From Defluviicoccus sp. (lineage in GTDB: Bacteria; Pseudomonadota; Alphaproteobacteria; MPNO01): a DNA stretch of 34,298 bases. The position numbers and the translations under genes are program-made. The first letter of the stretch is position 1. Every line of letters begins with the position of its first letter. The stretch is from assembly GCA_028820505.1 (NCBI GenBank), contig JAPPIT010000025.1:1-34298 (forward strand), read 5' to 3'. The notes beneath the pieces are model-generated. The model saw nothing but the letters and a program-made list of their open reading frames with translations. It searched no databases and had not been told where the DNA came from. Below are positions 24,797 through 34,229 of this stretch, piece by piece.

Positions 24797-26590
24797 ATGC
24801 ACGCCTATCGCACGCACACATGTGGTGAGCTGAGGCGCGAGCATGAAGGCGAACCGGCCCGCCTGTCCGGCTGGGTCCACCGCAAGCGGGATCATGGAAA
24901 CCTCCTGTTCGTCGATCTGCGGGACCATTACGGGCTGACCCAGTGCGTGATCGATTCGAGCAGCCCGGTCTTCGCCGAGGTCGAGGCGATCCGGCTGGAG
25001 GCGGTGATCACCGCGACCGGCAGGGTGGTGCGGCGGAGCGCCGATACGGTCAACCCGGACCTGCCGACCGGCGAGGTGGAGCTGGTCATCGAGAGCTTCG
25101 ATGTGCAGTCCCACGCCGATCCGCTGCCGCTCGAGGTCAACAGCGACCGCGACTACGGCGAGGAAATCCGGCTTCGCTACCGGTTTCTCGACCTGCGGCG
25201 CGACAAGATGCACCGCAACATCATGCTCAGATCGGCGGTCATCCAGAGCATCCGGCGACGGATGATCGAAGGGGGCTTCACCGAATTCCAGACCCCGATC
25301 CTGAGCGCGGCGAGTCCCGAGGGTGCCCGCGATTTCCTGGTACCGAGCCGGCTTCACGCGGGCAGCTTCTACGCCCTCCCGCAGGCTCCGCAGCAGTTCA
25401 AGCAGCTCATCATGGCCGCGGGCTTCGACCGCTATTTCCAGATCGCGCCCTGCTTCCGCGACGAGGACGCGCGGGCCGACCGCTCGCCGGGCGAGTTCTA
25501 CCAGCTCGACTTCGAGATGTCCTTCGTCACCCAGGAAGACGTGTTCGCCGCGCTGGAGCCGGTGCTGTTCGGGGTGTTCGACGAGTTTTCCGGCGGCCGT
25601 CCGGTATCGCCCGCGCCTTTTCCGCGGATACCGTACGCGGAGGCGATGCTCGCCTATGGCAGCGACAAGCCCGACCTGCGCAACCCGCTCAGGATCGCCG
25701 AGGCGACCGAAATCTGGCGCGGCACAGAGTTCAAGATCTTCGCGCGGCAGATCGAAACGGGTGCGGTGGTACGCGCGATCCCGGCCCCCGCGGCGGCGGC
25801 GCAGCCGCGCAGCTTCTTCGACAGGCTCAACGACTGGGCGCGGGACGAGGGCGCCGGCGGGCTCGGCTACATCGTCTTCGAGGACGGCGAGGCGAAGGGG
25901 CCCATAGCACGGTTTCTCGATGCCTCGCGCATGGAGGCGCTCCGCGAGGCGACCGGCGCGGGGGACGGCGACGCCGTCTTCTTCAGCTGCGGCGAGGAGG
26001 ACCGCGCGGCGCGCTTCGCCGGCCTTGCCCGCACGCGGATCGGAGAGGAGCTGGACCTCGTCGACCGGGACCGGTTCCTGTTCTGCTGGATCGTCGACTT
26101 CCCGATGTACGAGCGCGACGAGCGAACCGGCGCGATCGCGTTCTCGCACAACCCCTTCTCGATGCCGCAGGGCGGGCTCGAAGCGCTGGAGACGCAGGAC
26201 CCGCTCTCGATCCTCGCCTACCAGTACGACATCGTCTGCAACGGGGTGGAGCTGTCGAGCGGCGCGATCAGGAACCACCGGCCCGACATCATGTGCAAGG
26301 CCTTCGAGATCGCGGGCTACGGCAGGGAAGAGGTGGAGGCGCGCTTCGGCGGGATGCTGAACGGGCTCAGGTTCGGCGCGCCGCCGCACGGCGGGTCGGC
26401 GCCGGGCATCGACCGTATCGTGATGCTGCTCGCCGACGAGCCCAACATTCGCGAGATCACGCTGTTTCCGATGAACCAGCAGGCCCAGGACCTGATGATG
26501 GGATCCCCGGCCCCGGTTACGGAAGACCGGCTGCGCGAACTGTCGATCCGTGTGGTCGCTCCGCCCGCGGGCGGCTCCGCCCCTACTTGA
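24797..26590 (+). CDS. aspS: Aspartyl-tRNA synthetase
   Basis: Class II aspartyl-tRNA synthetase (597 aa) of bacterial type. It has the OB-fold anticodon domain ([21 protein letters not shown], residues 23-43) and the [16 protein letters not shown] region. Motif 2, [10 protein letters not shown], is at 220-229. A GAD insertion domain covers roughly residues 290-420, and motif 3 is GIDRIVMLL. Alphaproteobacterial enzymes are often non-discriminating (charging tRNA-Asn too), but sequence alone does not settle that here. A TTGACA lies at 24695-24700 without a good -10. The 3' end overlaps rpmG by 8 bp convergently. Confidence 0.97.
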   Translation: MHAYRTHTCGELRREHEGEPARLSGWVHRKRDHGNLLFVDLRDHYGLTQCVIDSSSPVFAEVEAIRLEAVITATGRVVRRSADTVNPDLPTGEVELVIESFDVQSHADPLPLEVNSDRDYGEEIRLRYRFLDLRRDKMHRNIMLRSAVIQSIRRRMIEGGFTEFQTPILSAASPEGARDFLVPSRLHAGSFYALPQAPQQFKQLIMAAGFDRYFQIAPCFRDEDARADRSPGEFYQLDFEMSFVTQEDVFAALEPVLFGVFDEFSGGRPVSPAPFPRIPYAEAMLAYGSDKPDLRNPLRIAEATEIWRGTEFKIFARQIETGAVVRAIPAPAAAAQPRSFFDRLNDWARDEGAGGLGYIVFEDGEAKGPIARFLDASRMEALREATGAGDGDAVFFSCGEEDRAARFAGLARTRIGEELDLVDRDRFLFCWIVDFPMYERDERTGAIAFSHNPFSMPQGGLEALETQDPLSILAYQYDIVCNGVELSSGAIRNHRPDIMCKAFEIAGYGREEVEARFGGMLNGLRFGAPPHGGSAPGIDRIVMLLADEPNIREITLFPMNQQAQDLMMGSPAPVTEDRLRELSIRVVAPPAGGSAPT

Positions 26591-26750
26591 TCTTCGCTTC
26601 CTTGAACAGGACGTGCTTGCGCGCGACCGGATCGTATTTCCGGAACTCGAGCTTGCCGGTCGTCGTCCGCGTGTTCTTCTTGGCGACGTAGTAGTAGCCG
26701 GTATCCGCCGTGCTCACGAGCTTGATCAGTGTCGTGGTCGGTTTCGCCAT
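26583..26750 (-). CDS. rpmG: Large ribosomal subunit protein bL33
   Basis: Ribosomal protein L33 (55 aa), read directly from the minus strand. It starts [20 protein letters not shown], contains [18 protein letters not shown], and ends VLFKEAKIK. It lacks the zinc-binding cysteine pairs, so it is the zinc-independent form. GGAG precedes the ATG. Its stop overlaps the end of aspS on the other strand. In alphaproteobacteria rpmG commonly lies near rnr-topA, as here. Confidence 0.96.
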   Translation of the reverse strand: MAKPTTTLIKLVSTADTGYYYVAKKNTRTTTGKLEFRKYDPVARKHVLFKEAKIK

Positions 26751-26786
26751 CGCGCCGGTCTCCGGAACCCTGTCGATCCGCCGCGG

Positions 26787-26814
26787 AAGATAGGGGGCGG
26801 GTTGGCGATGTCAA
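26787..26814 (-). promoter_or_regulatory. Predicted rpmG promoter
   Basis: On the minus strand, a consensus -35 TTGACA (26809-26814), a 16-nt spacer and -10 TATCTT (26787-26792). It gives a leader of about 30 nt. Confidence 0.65.
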
Positions 26815-26940
26815 GGCTGGGGCGTTTATGTCTCTCTCGGGCCGGGTGGGGCCATTCGGCCGCCGCCGCTTGGCCGACGAACCGGCGATGCATTAACCTT
26901 CGGATCGGAGCGGTCCCGGGGGAAGATCATCGGCCGACGC

Positions 26941-27564
26941 ATGCGTGACGAGTCGTTTCCTTTCTTCGCTCCCCGGCTGTCTCTCGCCGGGCTCGAACCC
27001 TTCGCCACGGGCGGGCATCGGCGTTGCTACGTTCACCCCGAAAACCCCGATCTGTGCGTCAAGGTCCCCGCGCGGTCCGACGACGGGCGCTGTCTCGCGC
27101 TCCAGCGACGGGAGCTCGAAGACTACGCCTCGCTCCGGGATCGCGGGCCGGCGACGCTCCTCGAGAGGATTCCCGTCATAGAGGGCGTTGTCGATACAGA
27201 TCTGGGCGTCGGCATCGTTTCGGAGTTATGCCGCGACGCGGACGGCCGGATTTCGCGGAATCTGACGACGGTCATTTCGGAGCAAGGCTTGTCCCCCTCT
27301 CTCGTTGCGGCGATCGACGGGTTGAAGCAGTGGCTGAAAGCCCAGCGCCTGGTGACCCGCGACACCGGGCCGCACAATGTCGTCGCGATGCGTTTGGACG
27401 AGGACGAATGGAAGCTGGTCATCGTGGAAGGGTGGGTGCATCGCAGATACCAATGGCTCGCGCGTTGCCACCGCGTCTTCGCCGACCGCATGGTCGGCCG
27501 TCAGCTTGCCAAGTTCGATCGCCGTGTCTCCCTGTTGGCAGGGATACGCGCCGGCGGTTCCTGA
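26941..27564 (+). CDS. YrbL-like kinase-fold protein
   Basis: A 207-aa protein resembling E. coli YrbL (PhoP regulatory network protein family), a small protein kinase-like fold. The N-terminal signature GGHRRCYVHPENPDLCVKV (24-42) is close to the family's GxHRKCYxHPE...CIK. Kinase equivalents can be placed: Lys41 (VAIK-type lysine), the RRELE helix (56-60), a catalytic-loop-like TRDTGPHN (139-146) with Asp141 and Asn146, and a VEG (162-164) where DFG would be. The substrate is unknown and YrbL proteins are uncharacterised biochemically as far as I know. No PhoP box is evident. A weak candidate promoter (26870-26899) and no strong ribosome site precede it. It lies alone between rpmG and rnr. 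Confidence 0.82.
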   Translation: MRDESFPFFAPRLSLAGLEPFATGGHRRCYVHPENPDLCVKVPARSDDGRCLALQRRELEDYASLRDRGPATLLERIPVIEGVVDTDLGVGIVSELCRDADGRISRNLTTVISEQGLSPSLVAAIDGLKQWLKAQRLVTRDTGPHNVVAMRLDEDEWKLVIVEGWVHRRYQWLARCHRVFADRMVGRQLAKFDRRVSLLAGIRAGGS

Positions 27565-27586
27565 CGAACGTTCGGCCGCTGCCGGA

Positions 27587-29608
27587 TCAGAATGACGTCG
27601 CCCCGCCGGGCGGGCGTTTTCTCCCGATAGCGGCGGGCGTGTCGACCGATACGATGGAGCAGACGAGCGAACCGGTTCTCGTATGGACCTCGTCCAGCCT
27701 CACCCGCAGCGCATCGCCCAGCCGGGCGACGGACCTGCCCCGCCGGTCGGTCAGCCGGACGCCGTGCGGATCGACGCGAAGGGGTTCGGCCCGGACGGTC
27801 GACAGGGGCACCAGCGCGCTGGCGCCGGTCTCGTCCAGCCTGACGAACAGGCCGGCGCGCGTGATGCCGGCGATCGTCGCCGCGAATTCCCCGCCCGTCC
27901 GGTCGGCCAGAAAGATCGAGCATAACCGGTCCATCGCGTCGCGCTCGGCGGCGGCGGCGCGCCGCTCGGTGCCGGAGATGTGCTCGGCCACCGCCTCCGC
28001 CCGTTCCTTTCCGCCGCCCTCGGACCCGCCCTCGCCGAGACCGCAGGCGGCAATCAGGGAGCGGTGCACCATGAGGTCCGCATAGCGGCGGATCGGCGAG
28101 GTGAAGTGTGCGTACCGCCCGAGCGCCAGCCCGAAATGGCCGATGTTCGCGGTGCTGTATACCGCTTGCGCCTGCGTCCTCAGGATCGCCTCGCCCACCA
28201 GCTCCGCCTCGGGCGTGTCGGCAACCCGGTCGAGCAGCCGCGAGAAATGAATGGCCCGCAAGGCGCCGCCGCGGGGGAGGTTGAGCCCCAGACTCCCCAG
28301 CATCTCCCGAAGGGCTTCGATCTTCTTCGGGTCCGGGCTGTCGTGAACCCGGTAGACGCAGAGCGCGCGCTTCTCTTCGAGGGTCTCCGCCGCCGCGACG
28401 TTGGCGGCGATCATGAACTCCTCGATCAGCCGGTGGGCGTCCAGCGTGCGGCGGCGTTCGATCCCGGCGATCGAGCCGTCGCCGGCCAGCCTGACCCGGC
28501 GCTCGGGGATCTCCAGGTCGAGCGTTCCCCGGGCGCGGCGCGCGTCGTTCAGGACCAGGAACGCGCGGTGAAGGGCTTCGACCGGGGCCTTCCCCGTATC
28601 CGGACCCCGCTTGCCCTCGATCGCGGCCTGTAGCTCGGTGTAGGTCAGCCGCGCGGCCGAGCGCATGAGCCCGCGGACGAAGCGGTGTTCGCGCTTGCGG
28701 CCCTCCGCATCGAACCGCAGGTGCACGGCGAGACAGGGGCGGTCCTCGCCCGGCTTGAGAGAGCACCAGCCGTTCGACAGGGTCTCCGGCAGCATCGGCA
28801 CGACGCGGTCGGGGAAGTAGACCGAGTTCCCGCGCTCGCGCGCCGCGTCGTCGAGGGCGGAGCCGGGGCGGACGTACCAGGCAACGTCGGCGATGGCGAC
28901 GATCAGGCGGAAGCCGCCGTCAGGTCCGGTCTCCGCCCAAACCGCGTCGTCGAAATCCCGCGCGCTCTCGTCGTCGATGGTCACCAGCGGGATGCCGCGC
29001 AAATCCTCGCGTTCTCCGAGAAGCGCCGCGACGGCGGCTTCCGCCTCCGCCGTCGCCGCGTCGGCGAAGCGGTCGGGAATGTCGTGCTCGGCGATCGCGA
29101 TCAGGCTCGCGGTCGCGACGGGGGAGCCGCGGCCGAGCCTCTCGATCACGCGCGCCTGGGGCAGGCCGAGCCGCCGTCCGGGGCGGGTCTCCGCGCGCAC
29201 CAGCTCGCCGGGCCTTGCGCTCATCGAGTCGCTCTTGGCGATCGCGTACGCGGTCCTGACCCGCCGGTCGGTCGGGTCCAGCCGGCCGCCGCCGGCGACG
29301 CGCCGGTAGATCCCCACGACGCTCCTGTCCGTTTCCCGGGGAAGGCGGCGCATCGTGCGCGCTTCGTAGGTGTCGGGCCCCAGCCTCTCGATCCGCGCGA
29401 GAATGCGGTCGCCGGGCGCGATGGCCGCACCCGCGCGGTTGTCGGGCAGCACCTGGATGCGCGGCGGGGGTCCGTCCTCCCTCGCGGGGGCTGGCCGCGC
29501 CGTGGCGACGCCGTCCTCGTCGACGTCGAGCACTTCCAGGACGGCGACCGGAGGCAGTCGCCCGTCCCGTCGCTTCTTTGTCCGGTTCGCGTTTTTCCTG
29601 CGTCTCAA
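27587..29608 (-). CDS. rnr: Ribonuclease R, lacking the N-terminal helix-turn-helix region
   Basis: RNase R (673 aa from TTG at 29608), a processive 3'-5' exoribonuclease that degrades structured RNA. A cold-shock-type domain spans roughly residues 18-130. The RNB catalytic domain begins near 195 and has the acidic cluster Asp212, Asp213, Asp218, Asp220 and Asp221 in TIDDESARDFDDAVW, plus FTSPIRRYADLMVHR. A C-terminal S1 domain follows (about 575-650). Relatives are usually about 750-800 aa and start with a winged-helix segment of some 75-90 residues, which is absent. The TTG lies 16 bp after the topA stop, and no other ATG, GTG or TTG precedes it in frame. No ribosome site is clear. It is cotranscribed with topA by position. 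Confidence 0.94.
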   Translation of the reverse strand: MRRRKNANRTKKRRDGRLPPVAVLEVLDVDEDGVATARPAPAREDGPPPRIQVLPDNRAGAAIAPGDRILARIERLGPDTYEARTMRRLPRETDRSVVGIYRRVAGGGRLDPTDRRVRTAYAIAKSDSMSARPGELVRAETRPGRRLGLPQARVIERLGRGSPVATASLIAIAEHDIPDRFADAATAEAEAAVAALLGEREDLRGIPLVTIDDESARDFDDAVWAETGPDGGFRLIVAIADVAWYVRPGSALDDAARERGNSVYFPDRVVPMLPETLSNGWCSLKPGEDRPCLAVHLRFDAEGRKREHRFVRGLMRSAARLTYTELQAAIEGKRGPDTGKAPVEALHRAFLVLNDARRARGTLDLEIPERRVRLAGDGSIAGIERRRTLDAHRLIEEFMIAANVAAAETLEEKRALCVYRVHDSPDPKKIEALREMLGSLGLNLPRGGALRAIHFSRLLDRVADTPEAELVGEAILRTQAQAVYSTANIGHFGLALGRYAHFTSPIRRYADLMVHRSLIAACGLGEGGSEGGGKERAEAVAEHISGTERRAAAAERDAMDRLCSIFLADRTGGEFAATIAGITRAGLFVRLDETGASALVPLSTVRAEPLRVDPHGVRLTDRRGRSVARLGDALRVRLDEVHTRTGSLVCSIVSVDTPAAIGRKRPPGGATSF

Positions 29609-29624
29609 GGGCGCGGTTGGCCGC

Positions 29625-32189
29625 TCACGCCTGCGTCGCCTCGGCGTCGGCCTTCTTCTTCCTGCCGCGCGCCGCCCTGGAGCGAGACTTGCCGCCCTTG
29701 GCCGCGCGCGCGGCCAGGAGCTCGAGCGCGCCCTCCATGGTCAGCGTGTCCGCGTCGGCGCCCTTGGGCAGCGAGGCGTTGGACCTCCCGTGCTTGACAT
29801 AGGGGCCGTAGCGGCCGGAAAGGATTTCGACCGGCTTGCCGTCCTGCGGATGGTCGCCGAGCGACCGCAACGCCTTCGCCCGGCCCCGCTGCGGCGCTTC
29901 GTCGATCAGCGTGACCGCCCGGTTGAGACCGATCGTCAGCAGGTCCTCGTCCGGGCCGAGGGAAGTGTACCGGCCGTCGTGGCGCAGGTACGGGCCGTAC
30001 CGGCCGAGGCCCGCGGCGATCGTCTTTCCGGTCCCGGGATGGGTGCCGACATCGCGCGGCAGCGACAGCAGCGCCAGTGCTTGGTCGAGGGTGATCTCGT
30101 CCGGGTCCATCGATTTGGGCAGCGAACACCGTTTCGGTTTCTGCTTTCCCCTGGCTTCGCCGGCCTGCACGTAGAATCCGTAAGGTCCCTTGCGCAGCGT
30201 CACGGCCTCGCCGGTTTCCGGGTCCTCGCCCATCTCTCTGGGACCGGCCGGAATTTCGGCGTCGCCGGGGCCCACCGTGAGCGGCCGCGTGAAGGCGCAT
30301 TCCGGGTAGTTGGAACAGCCGATGAACGCGCCGTGGCGGCTGAGCTTCAGCCCCAGCCGGCCGCCGGCGCAGGCCGGGCAGGTCCTGGGGTCGCGGCCGT
30401 TGCCGCCGTCGGCGGGGAAGAAATGCGGGCCGAGATCCTTGTCGAGCGCGTCGATGACGTCGCCGATCTTCAGGTCCCTGGTTCCGCCCACCGCGGCCGA
30501 GAACCCGCGCCAGAACTGCTCCAGCACCGCGCGCCAGTCGCGTTCGCCGCGCGCCACCCCGTCGAGTTGTTCCTCCAACTCGGCGGTGAAGTCGTACTGG
30601 ACGTAGCGGTCGAAGAAGCCGGAGAGGAACGCGGTGACGATACGCCCCCGGTCTTCCGGGACGAACCGCCGGCTTTCGAGCCTGACATAATCCCGTTCCT
30701 GAAGAACGCTCAGGATCCTGGCGTAGGTCGAAGGCCGGCCGATGCCGAGCTCCTCCAGCCTCCGGACGAGGCTTGCCTCGGTATAGCGCGGGGGCGGCTT
30801 GGTGAAATGCTGCTCGGGGCGGGTCTCGGTGCGTTCCAGCGCCTCGCCCTCGGAAAGCGGCGGCAGGATACGGTCCTCCCCGTTCGCCGACTTGTCGTCC
30901 TGGCCTTCTTCGTAGAGCCGCAGGAAACCGTCGAACAGGACCACCGACCCGGTTGCCCGGAACGTCGTGGAGCGGTCCGCCGAGGCGATGTCGACGGCGA
31001 CCTGCTCCAGCAGGGCGCTGTCCATCTGGCTCGCGACCGCCCGCTTCCAGATCAGGTCGTAGAGCCGGCTCTCGTCCGCCCCGAGCGCGCGGGCGACCGA
31101 AGCCGGGTGCCGGGTGACGTCGGTGGGGCGGATCGCCTCGTGCGCCTCCTGCGCGTTGCGGGCCCGGGACCGGAAGGCGTGCGGGCGCTCGGGCACGTAG
31201 CGCGGCCCGTATTCGCTCTCGATCAGCCGGCGCATCGCCTGCCGCGCCTCGTTGGCCAGATTGATGCTGTCGGTCCGCATGTAGGTGACGAGCCCGATGG
31301 TCTCGCCGCCCAGATCGACGCCTTCGTAGAGCCGCTGCGCCGCGCGCATGGTCCTCGATGCGCCGAATCCCAGCTTGCGCGACGCCTCCTGCTGCAATGT
31401 CGAGGTCGTGAAGGGCGGCTGCGGGTTGCGCCTGACCTGCTTCTTCTCGATCTGCGAGACGCCGTATGCGTGGCGTTCGATCTCCGCGACCGCGGCGGCG
31501 GCCGCTTCCCCGTCGCCGATTTCCAGGCGGTCGAGCTTGGCGCCGTTCAGATGGGTCAGACGCGCGGCGACCGCGGAGCCGCCCGCGGTGCGGAAATCGG
31601 CCTCGATGGACCAGTATTCCCGCGGCCGGAAGATCTCGATCTCCGCCTCGCGCTCGCAGATCAGGCGGAGCGCGACCGACTGGACCCGCCCGGCGGACCG
31701 CGCGCCCGGCAGCTTGTGCCAGAGCACCGGCGACAGCGTGAAGCCGACGAGATAGTCCAGCGCGCGGCGCGCCAGATAGGCGTCGATCAGCCCCTGGTCG
31801 AGTTCGCGCGGGTTGCGCAACGCCTCGTTGACGGCGGACTCGGTGACCTCGTGGAACACCACCCGCTTGACGTCGACGCCCTTGAGCGCCGCCTTCTCGG
31901 CCAGCACCGCGCAGACGTGCCAGGAGATCGCCTCGCCCTCCCGGTCGGGGTCCGTCGCGAGGTAGAGGGTCTTCGCGCCCTTGACCGCCCTGACGATCGA
32001 GGCGAGGTTTTTCTGGGATCTGGCCATGACCTGCCAGCGCATCGCGAAACCGTCGTCTGGGAGAACCGAGCCGTCCTTTTCCGGCAGGTCCCGGACATGC
32101 CCGTTGCTCGCCACGACGGCGTAACGGCCGCCGACATATTTGCCGATTGTCCTGGCCTTGGTCGGCGACTCGACGACGACGACATCCAT
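29625..32189 (-). CDS. topA: DNA topoisomerase I
   Basis: Type IA topoisomerase (854 aa) that relaxes negative supercoils. The TOPRIM domain has Glu7 in VVVVESPTKA and Asp80-x-Asp82-x-Glu84 in ATDPDREGE. The active-site tyrosine is Tyr303 in GLVTYMRTDS. A single four-cysteine zinc finger (CPAC...GCSNYPEC) is followed by three C-terminal repeat domains containing GPYGFYV, GRYGPYLRHDGRYTSL and GRYGPYVKHG. The tail is basic (SRSRAARGRKKKA). It lies between dprA (74 bp upstream) and rnr. Confidence 0.98.
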   Translation of the reverse strand: MDVVVVESPTKARTIGKYVGGRYAVVASNGHVRDLPEKDGSVLPDDGFAMRWQVMARSQKNLASIVRAVKGAKTLYLATDPDREGEAISWHVCAVLAEKAALKGVDVKRVVFHEVTESAVNEALRNPRELDQGLIDAYLARRALDYLVGFTLSPVLWHKLPGARSAGRVQSVALRLICEREAEIEIFRPREYWSIEADFRTAGGSAVAARLTHLNGAKLDRLEIGDGEAAAAAVAEIERHAYGVSQIEKKQVRRNPQPPFTTSTLQQEASRKLGFGASRTMRAAQRLYEGVDLGGETIGLVTYMRTDSINLANEARQAMRRLIESEYGPRYVPERPHAFRSRARNAQEAHEAIRPTDVTRHPASVARALGADESRLYDLIWKRAVASQMDSALLEQVAVDIASADRSTTFRATGSVVLFDGFLRLYEEGQDDKSANGEDRILPPLSEGEALERTETRPEQHFTKPPPRYTEASLVRRLEELGIGRPSTYARILSVLQERDYVRLESRRFVPEDRGRIVTAFLSGFFDRYVQYDFTAELEEQLDGVARGERDWRAVLEQFWRGFSAAVGGTRDLKIGDVIDALDKDLGPHFFPADGGNGRDPRTCPACAGGRLGLKLSRHGAFIGCSNYPECAFTRPLTVGPGDAEIPAGPREMGEDPETGEAVTLRKGPYGFYVQAGEARGKQKPKRCSLPKSMDPDEITLDQALALLSLPRDVGTHPGTGKTIAAGLGRYGPYLRHDGRYTSLGPDEDLLTIGLNRAVTLIDEAPQRGRAKALRSLGDHPQDGKPVEILSGRYGPYVKHGRSNASLPKGADADTLTMEGALELLAARAAKGGKSRSRAARGRKKKADAEATQA

Positions 32190-32263
32190 CGGGCGGGGCG
32201 CTCACTCACCGGATTGCCGGGACGGCCGGAACCGTCCGGAGGCGGAAAAGGCTCTCGTTTTCC

Positions 32264-33361
32264 TCACGTTATCAGGGATACGCGGTTCCCCGGCTGGCGC
32301 GAGACGCGGCCCGCCAACTCCAGTTCCAGCAGGACGGTCTGCACCGACGCGGCAGACAATTGGCATTCGCGAACCAGTTCGTCAACCGTGAGCGGAGCGT
32401 GCCCGAGTCGGTCCGCCACGATCCCCCGGGTGCTGTCGTCCACCTCGTCGGAGGACGGAATATCGGGTTCCGCGGCGGTTTCGGGCGCCTGGCCGGCCGG
32501 CCGCGCCATGCCCTCGATCGCCGCCAGCACGTCTTCCGCGTTCTCCACCAGCACCGCCCCCTGGCGCAGCAGGTCGTTGGGTCCGGCGGCGCGCGGATCG
32601 AGCGGCGAGCCCGGGACCGCGAAGACGATCCGGCCCTGCTCGTTGGCGAGGCGGGCGGTGATGAGCGAGCCCGAGCGGAGATTGGCCTCGACCACCGCCA
32701 CCCCGAGCGAAAGGCCCGAGACGATCCTGTTGCGCGGCGGGAAATGCCGCGCGGTCGCCACCGTGCCGAGGGGCTGATCGGAGACGACGGCGCCTTGCGA
32801 GATCAGACGGTCGTAGAGCCCCGCGTTCTCGCGCGGGTAGGGCATGTCGACGCCGCCCGCGAGCACCGCCACCGAGCCCGTCGCGAGCGAGCCCTCGTGC
32901 GCCGCGGCGTCGATCCCCCGCGCCATGCCCGAGACGACGACGACGCCGGCGGCGCCGAGGTCGCCGGCGAGCATGCGCGCGAACTTGCGCCCCGCCGCCG
33001 AGCCGTTCCGCATCCCCACCATGCCGACCGCCGGTCCCGCCAGCCGCGCGGCGTCGCCCAGCACCGAGAGCGCCGGCGGCGGATCGGGGATCGCGGCGAG
33101 CGCCGCCGGATAGTCCGGACCGCCGAGAAGAACCATTTTTCCGCCGAGCCCTTCGAGCGCGGCGAGCTCGGCCTCGGCGTCCCGCTCCGGGCAGGGCTTG
33201 AGCGGACGCCGCCGCCCGCCGCGCGCCGACATTTCGGGCAGTCCTTCCAGCGCCTCGGCGGCGGTCCCGAAATGCGCCATCAGCTGCAGCCAGGTGCGGG
33301 GTCCCACGCCCTCGCTGCGCGCGAGCCTCAGCCGCGCGAGCCGGTCGGCATGTCCGGTCAT
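32264..33361 (-). CDS. dprA: DNA-processing protein DprA
   Basis: DprA/Smf (365 aa), which binds incoming single-stranded DNA during transformation and loads RecA. An N-terminal helical region (about 1-75) precedes the Rossmann-like domain with the G-x-R-x-x-S motif (GMRNGS), [37 protein letters not shown] and [11 protein letters not shown]-terminal winged helix (about 305-360; [22 protein letters not shown]) is typical of the longer form. The ATG overlaps the plsY stop (ATGA). Confidence 0.97.
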   Translation of the reverse strand: MTGHADRLARLRLARSEGVGPRTWLQLMAHFGTAAEALEGLPEMSARGGRRRPLKPCPERDAEAELAALEGLGGKMVLLGGPDYPAALAAIPDPPPALSVLGDAARLAGPAVGMVGMRNGSAAGRKFARMLAGDLGAAGVVVVSGMARGIDAAAHEGSLATGSVAVLAGGVDMPYPRENAGLYDRLISQGAVVSDQPLGTVATARHFPPRNRIVSGLSLGVAVVEANLRSGSLITARLANEQGRIVFAVPGSPLDPRAAGPNDLLRQGAVLVENAEDVLAAIEGMARPAGQAPETAAEPDIPSSDEVDDSTRGIVADRLGHAPLTVDELVRECQLSAASVQTVLLELELAGRVSRQPGNRVSLIT

Positions 33362-33975
33362 TCGCGCCCGCCCCCGATGCGGGGCTCGGTTCCGGTCAGC
33401 AGACGGCGGATGTTTCCCGTATGGCGCAGCCAGACCAGCACGGCCATCAGGAGGGAGAACTCCATCTTCTGCGGATCGGCGAACTGCCAGAGCCAGACCG
33501 GAGCGAGCGCGAACGAGACCAGCGCGGAGAGCGACGAGTAGCGCGCGAGACCCGCGACCGCCAGCCAGGTGACGCAGGCCAGCGCGCCGGCCGGCCAGGA
33601 GAGGCCGAGCAGAATGCCGAGCCCGGTCGCCACGCCCTTTCCACCCCTGAAGCGGAGCCAGACCGGAAACAGGTGTCCCACCAGCGCGCCCAGCGCCGCC
33701 ACGATCGCGATGTCCGGGCCCCAGTGCGCCGCGATCAGGACCGCGGCCGCGCCCTTGCCCCCGTCGAGCAGGAGGGTCAGCGCGGCAAGCGGCTTCGAGC
33801 CCGTCCGGAGCACGTTGGTCGCGCCGATATTGCCCGACCCGATCTCGCGAATATCGCCGTGCCCCGCGAGCCGGGTGAGGATCAGCCCGAAGGGGATCGA
33901 CCCCAGCAGATAGGCAAGCGCGAACGCCGCCCCGAGATAGGGCGCCGCATGCGCCCAGCTGATCGGATAGATCAT
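33358..33975 (-). CDS. plsY: Acyl-phosphate:glycerol-3-phosphate acyltransferase
   Basis: PlsY (205 aa), a polytopic inner-membrane enzyme that makes lysophosphatidic acid from acyl phosphate, the first step of phospholipid synthesis. The conserved loops are [45 protein letters not shown] and [18 protein letters not shown]. It is first in plsY-dprA-topA-rnr. A TATAGT (34062-34067, minus strand) could be its -10, with no good -35. In relatives pyrC often lies upstream; here the assembly ends. Confidence 0.97.
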   Translation of the reverse strand: MIYPISWAHAAPYLGAAFALAYLLGSIPFGLILTRLAGHGDIREIGSGNIGATNVLRTGSKPLAALTLLLDGGKGAAAVLIAAHWGPDIAIVAALGALVGHLFPVWLRFRGGKGVATGLGILLGLSWPAGALACVTWLAVAGLARYSSLSALVSFALAPVWLWQFADPQKMEFSLLMAVLVWLRHTGNIRRLLTGTEPRIGGGRE

Positions 33976-34105
33976 CCGACCGTCTCCATCGGCCTGCCTC
34001 CGCGGACTGTCTCGGTTGGAATGTTAGTGCGGGGACGGTCGTCTCGGGAACCTGCGGGATGACTATAGAGCAACCCGCCGGCGCATTCCGGCCTCTCCTC
34101 TACCG

Positions 34106-34229
34106 CGTCATGCCCGGATCAAGTCCACTGCTGTCCGGTTCGGATTTTCGGCGCGGGCTTTGCGCCCATGGGCGGGGACGATGTCGGGCGGGGCGGGCCT
34201 TCTTCAGCACTCCTTTCCCTCCCGGTCGT
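34106..34229. repeat. Composite intergenic repeat, copy B
   Basis: Related along its length to 8190-8301: a REP-type arm CGTCATGCCCGGA, CACTGCTGTCCGGTT, a central GC-rich part of somewhat different length, and CACTCCTTTCCCTCCCGGTCGT. In copy A the next bases begin a full 32-nt palindrome; here the sequence turns to poly-G at that point. Confidence 0.6.

Noticed and set aside
27565-27586. Terminator between the YrbL-like gene and rnr
   Set aside because: Only a short CGAACGTTCG palindrome is present, without a longer stem or U-tract.
29370-32777. A plus-strand open frame of more than 1,100 codons
   Set aside because: It lies antisense to rnr, topA and part of dprA, which have full motif support. 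Long antisense frames arise from the G/C bias at third positions.
32147-33541. A plus-strand open frame of about 460 codons
   Set aside because: It is a shadow of dprA and plsY on the other strand.
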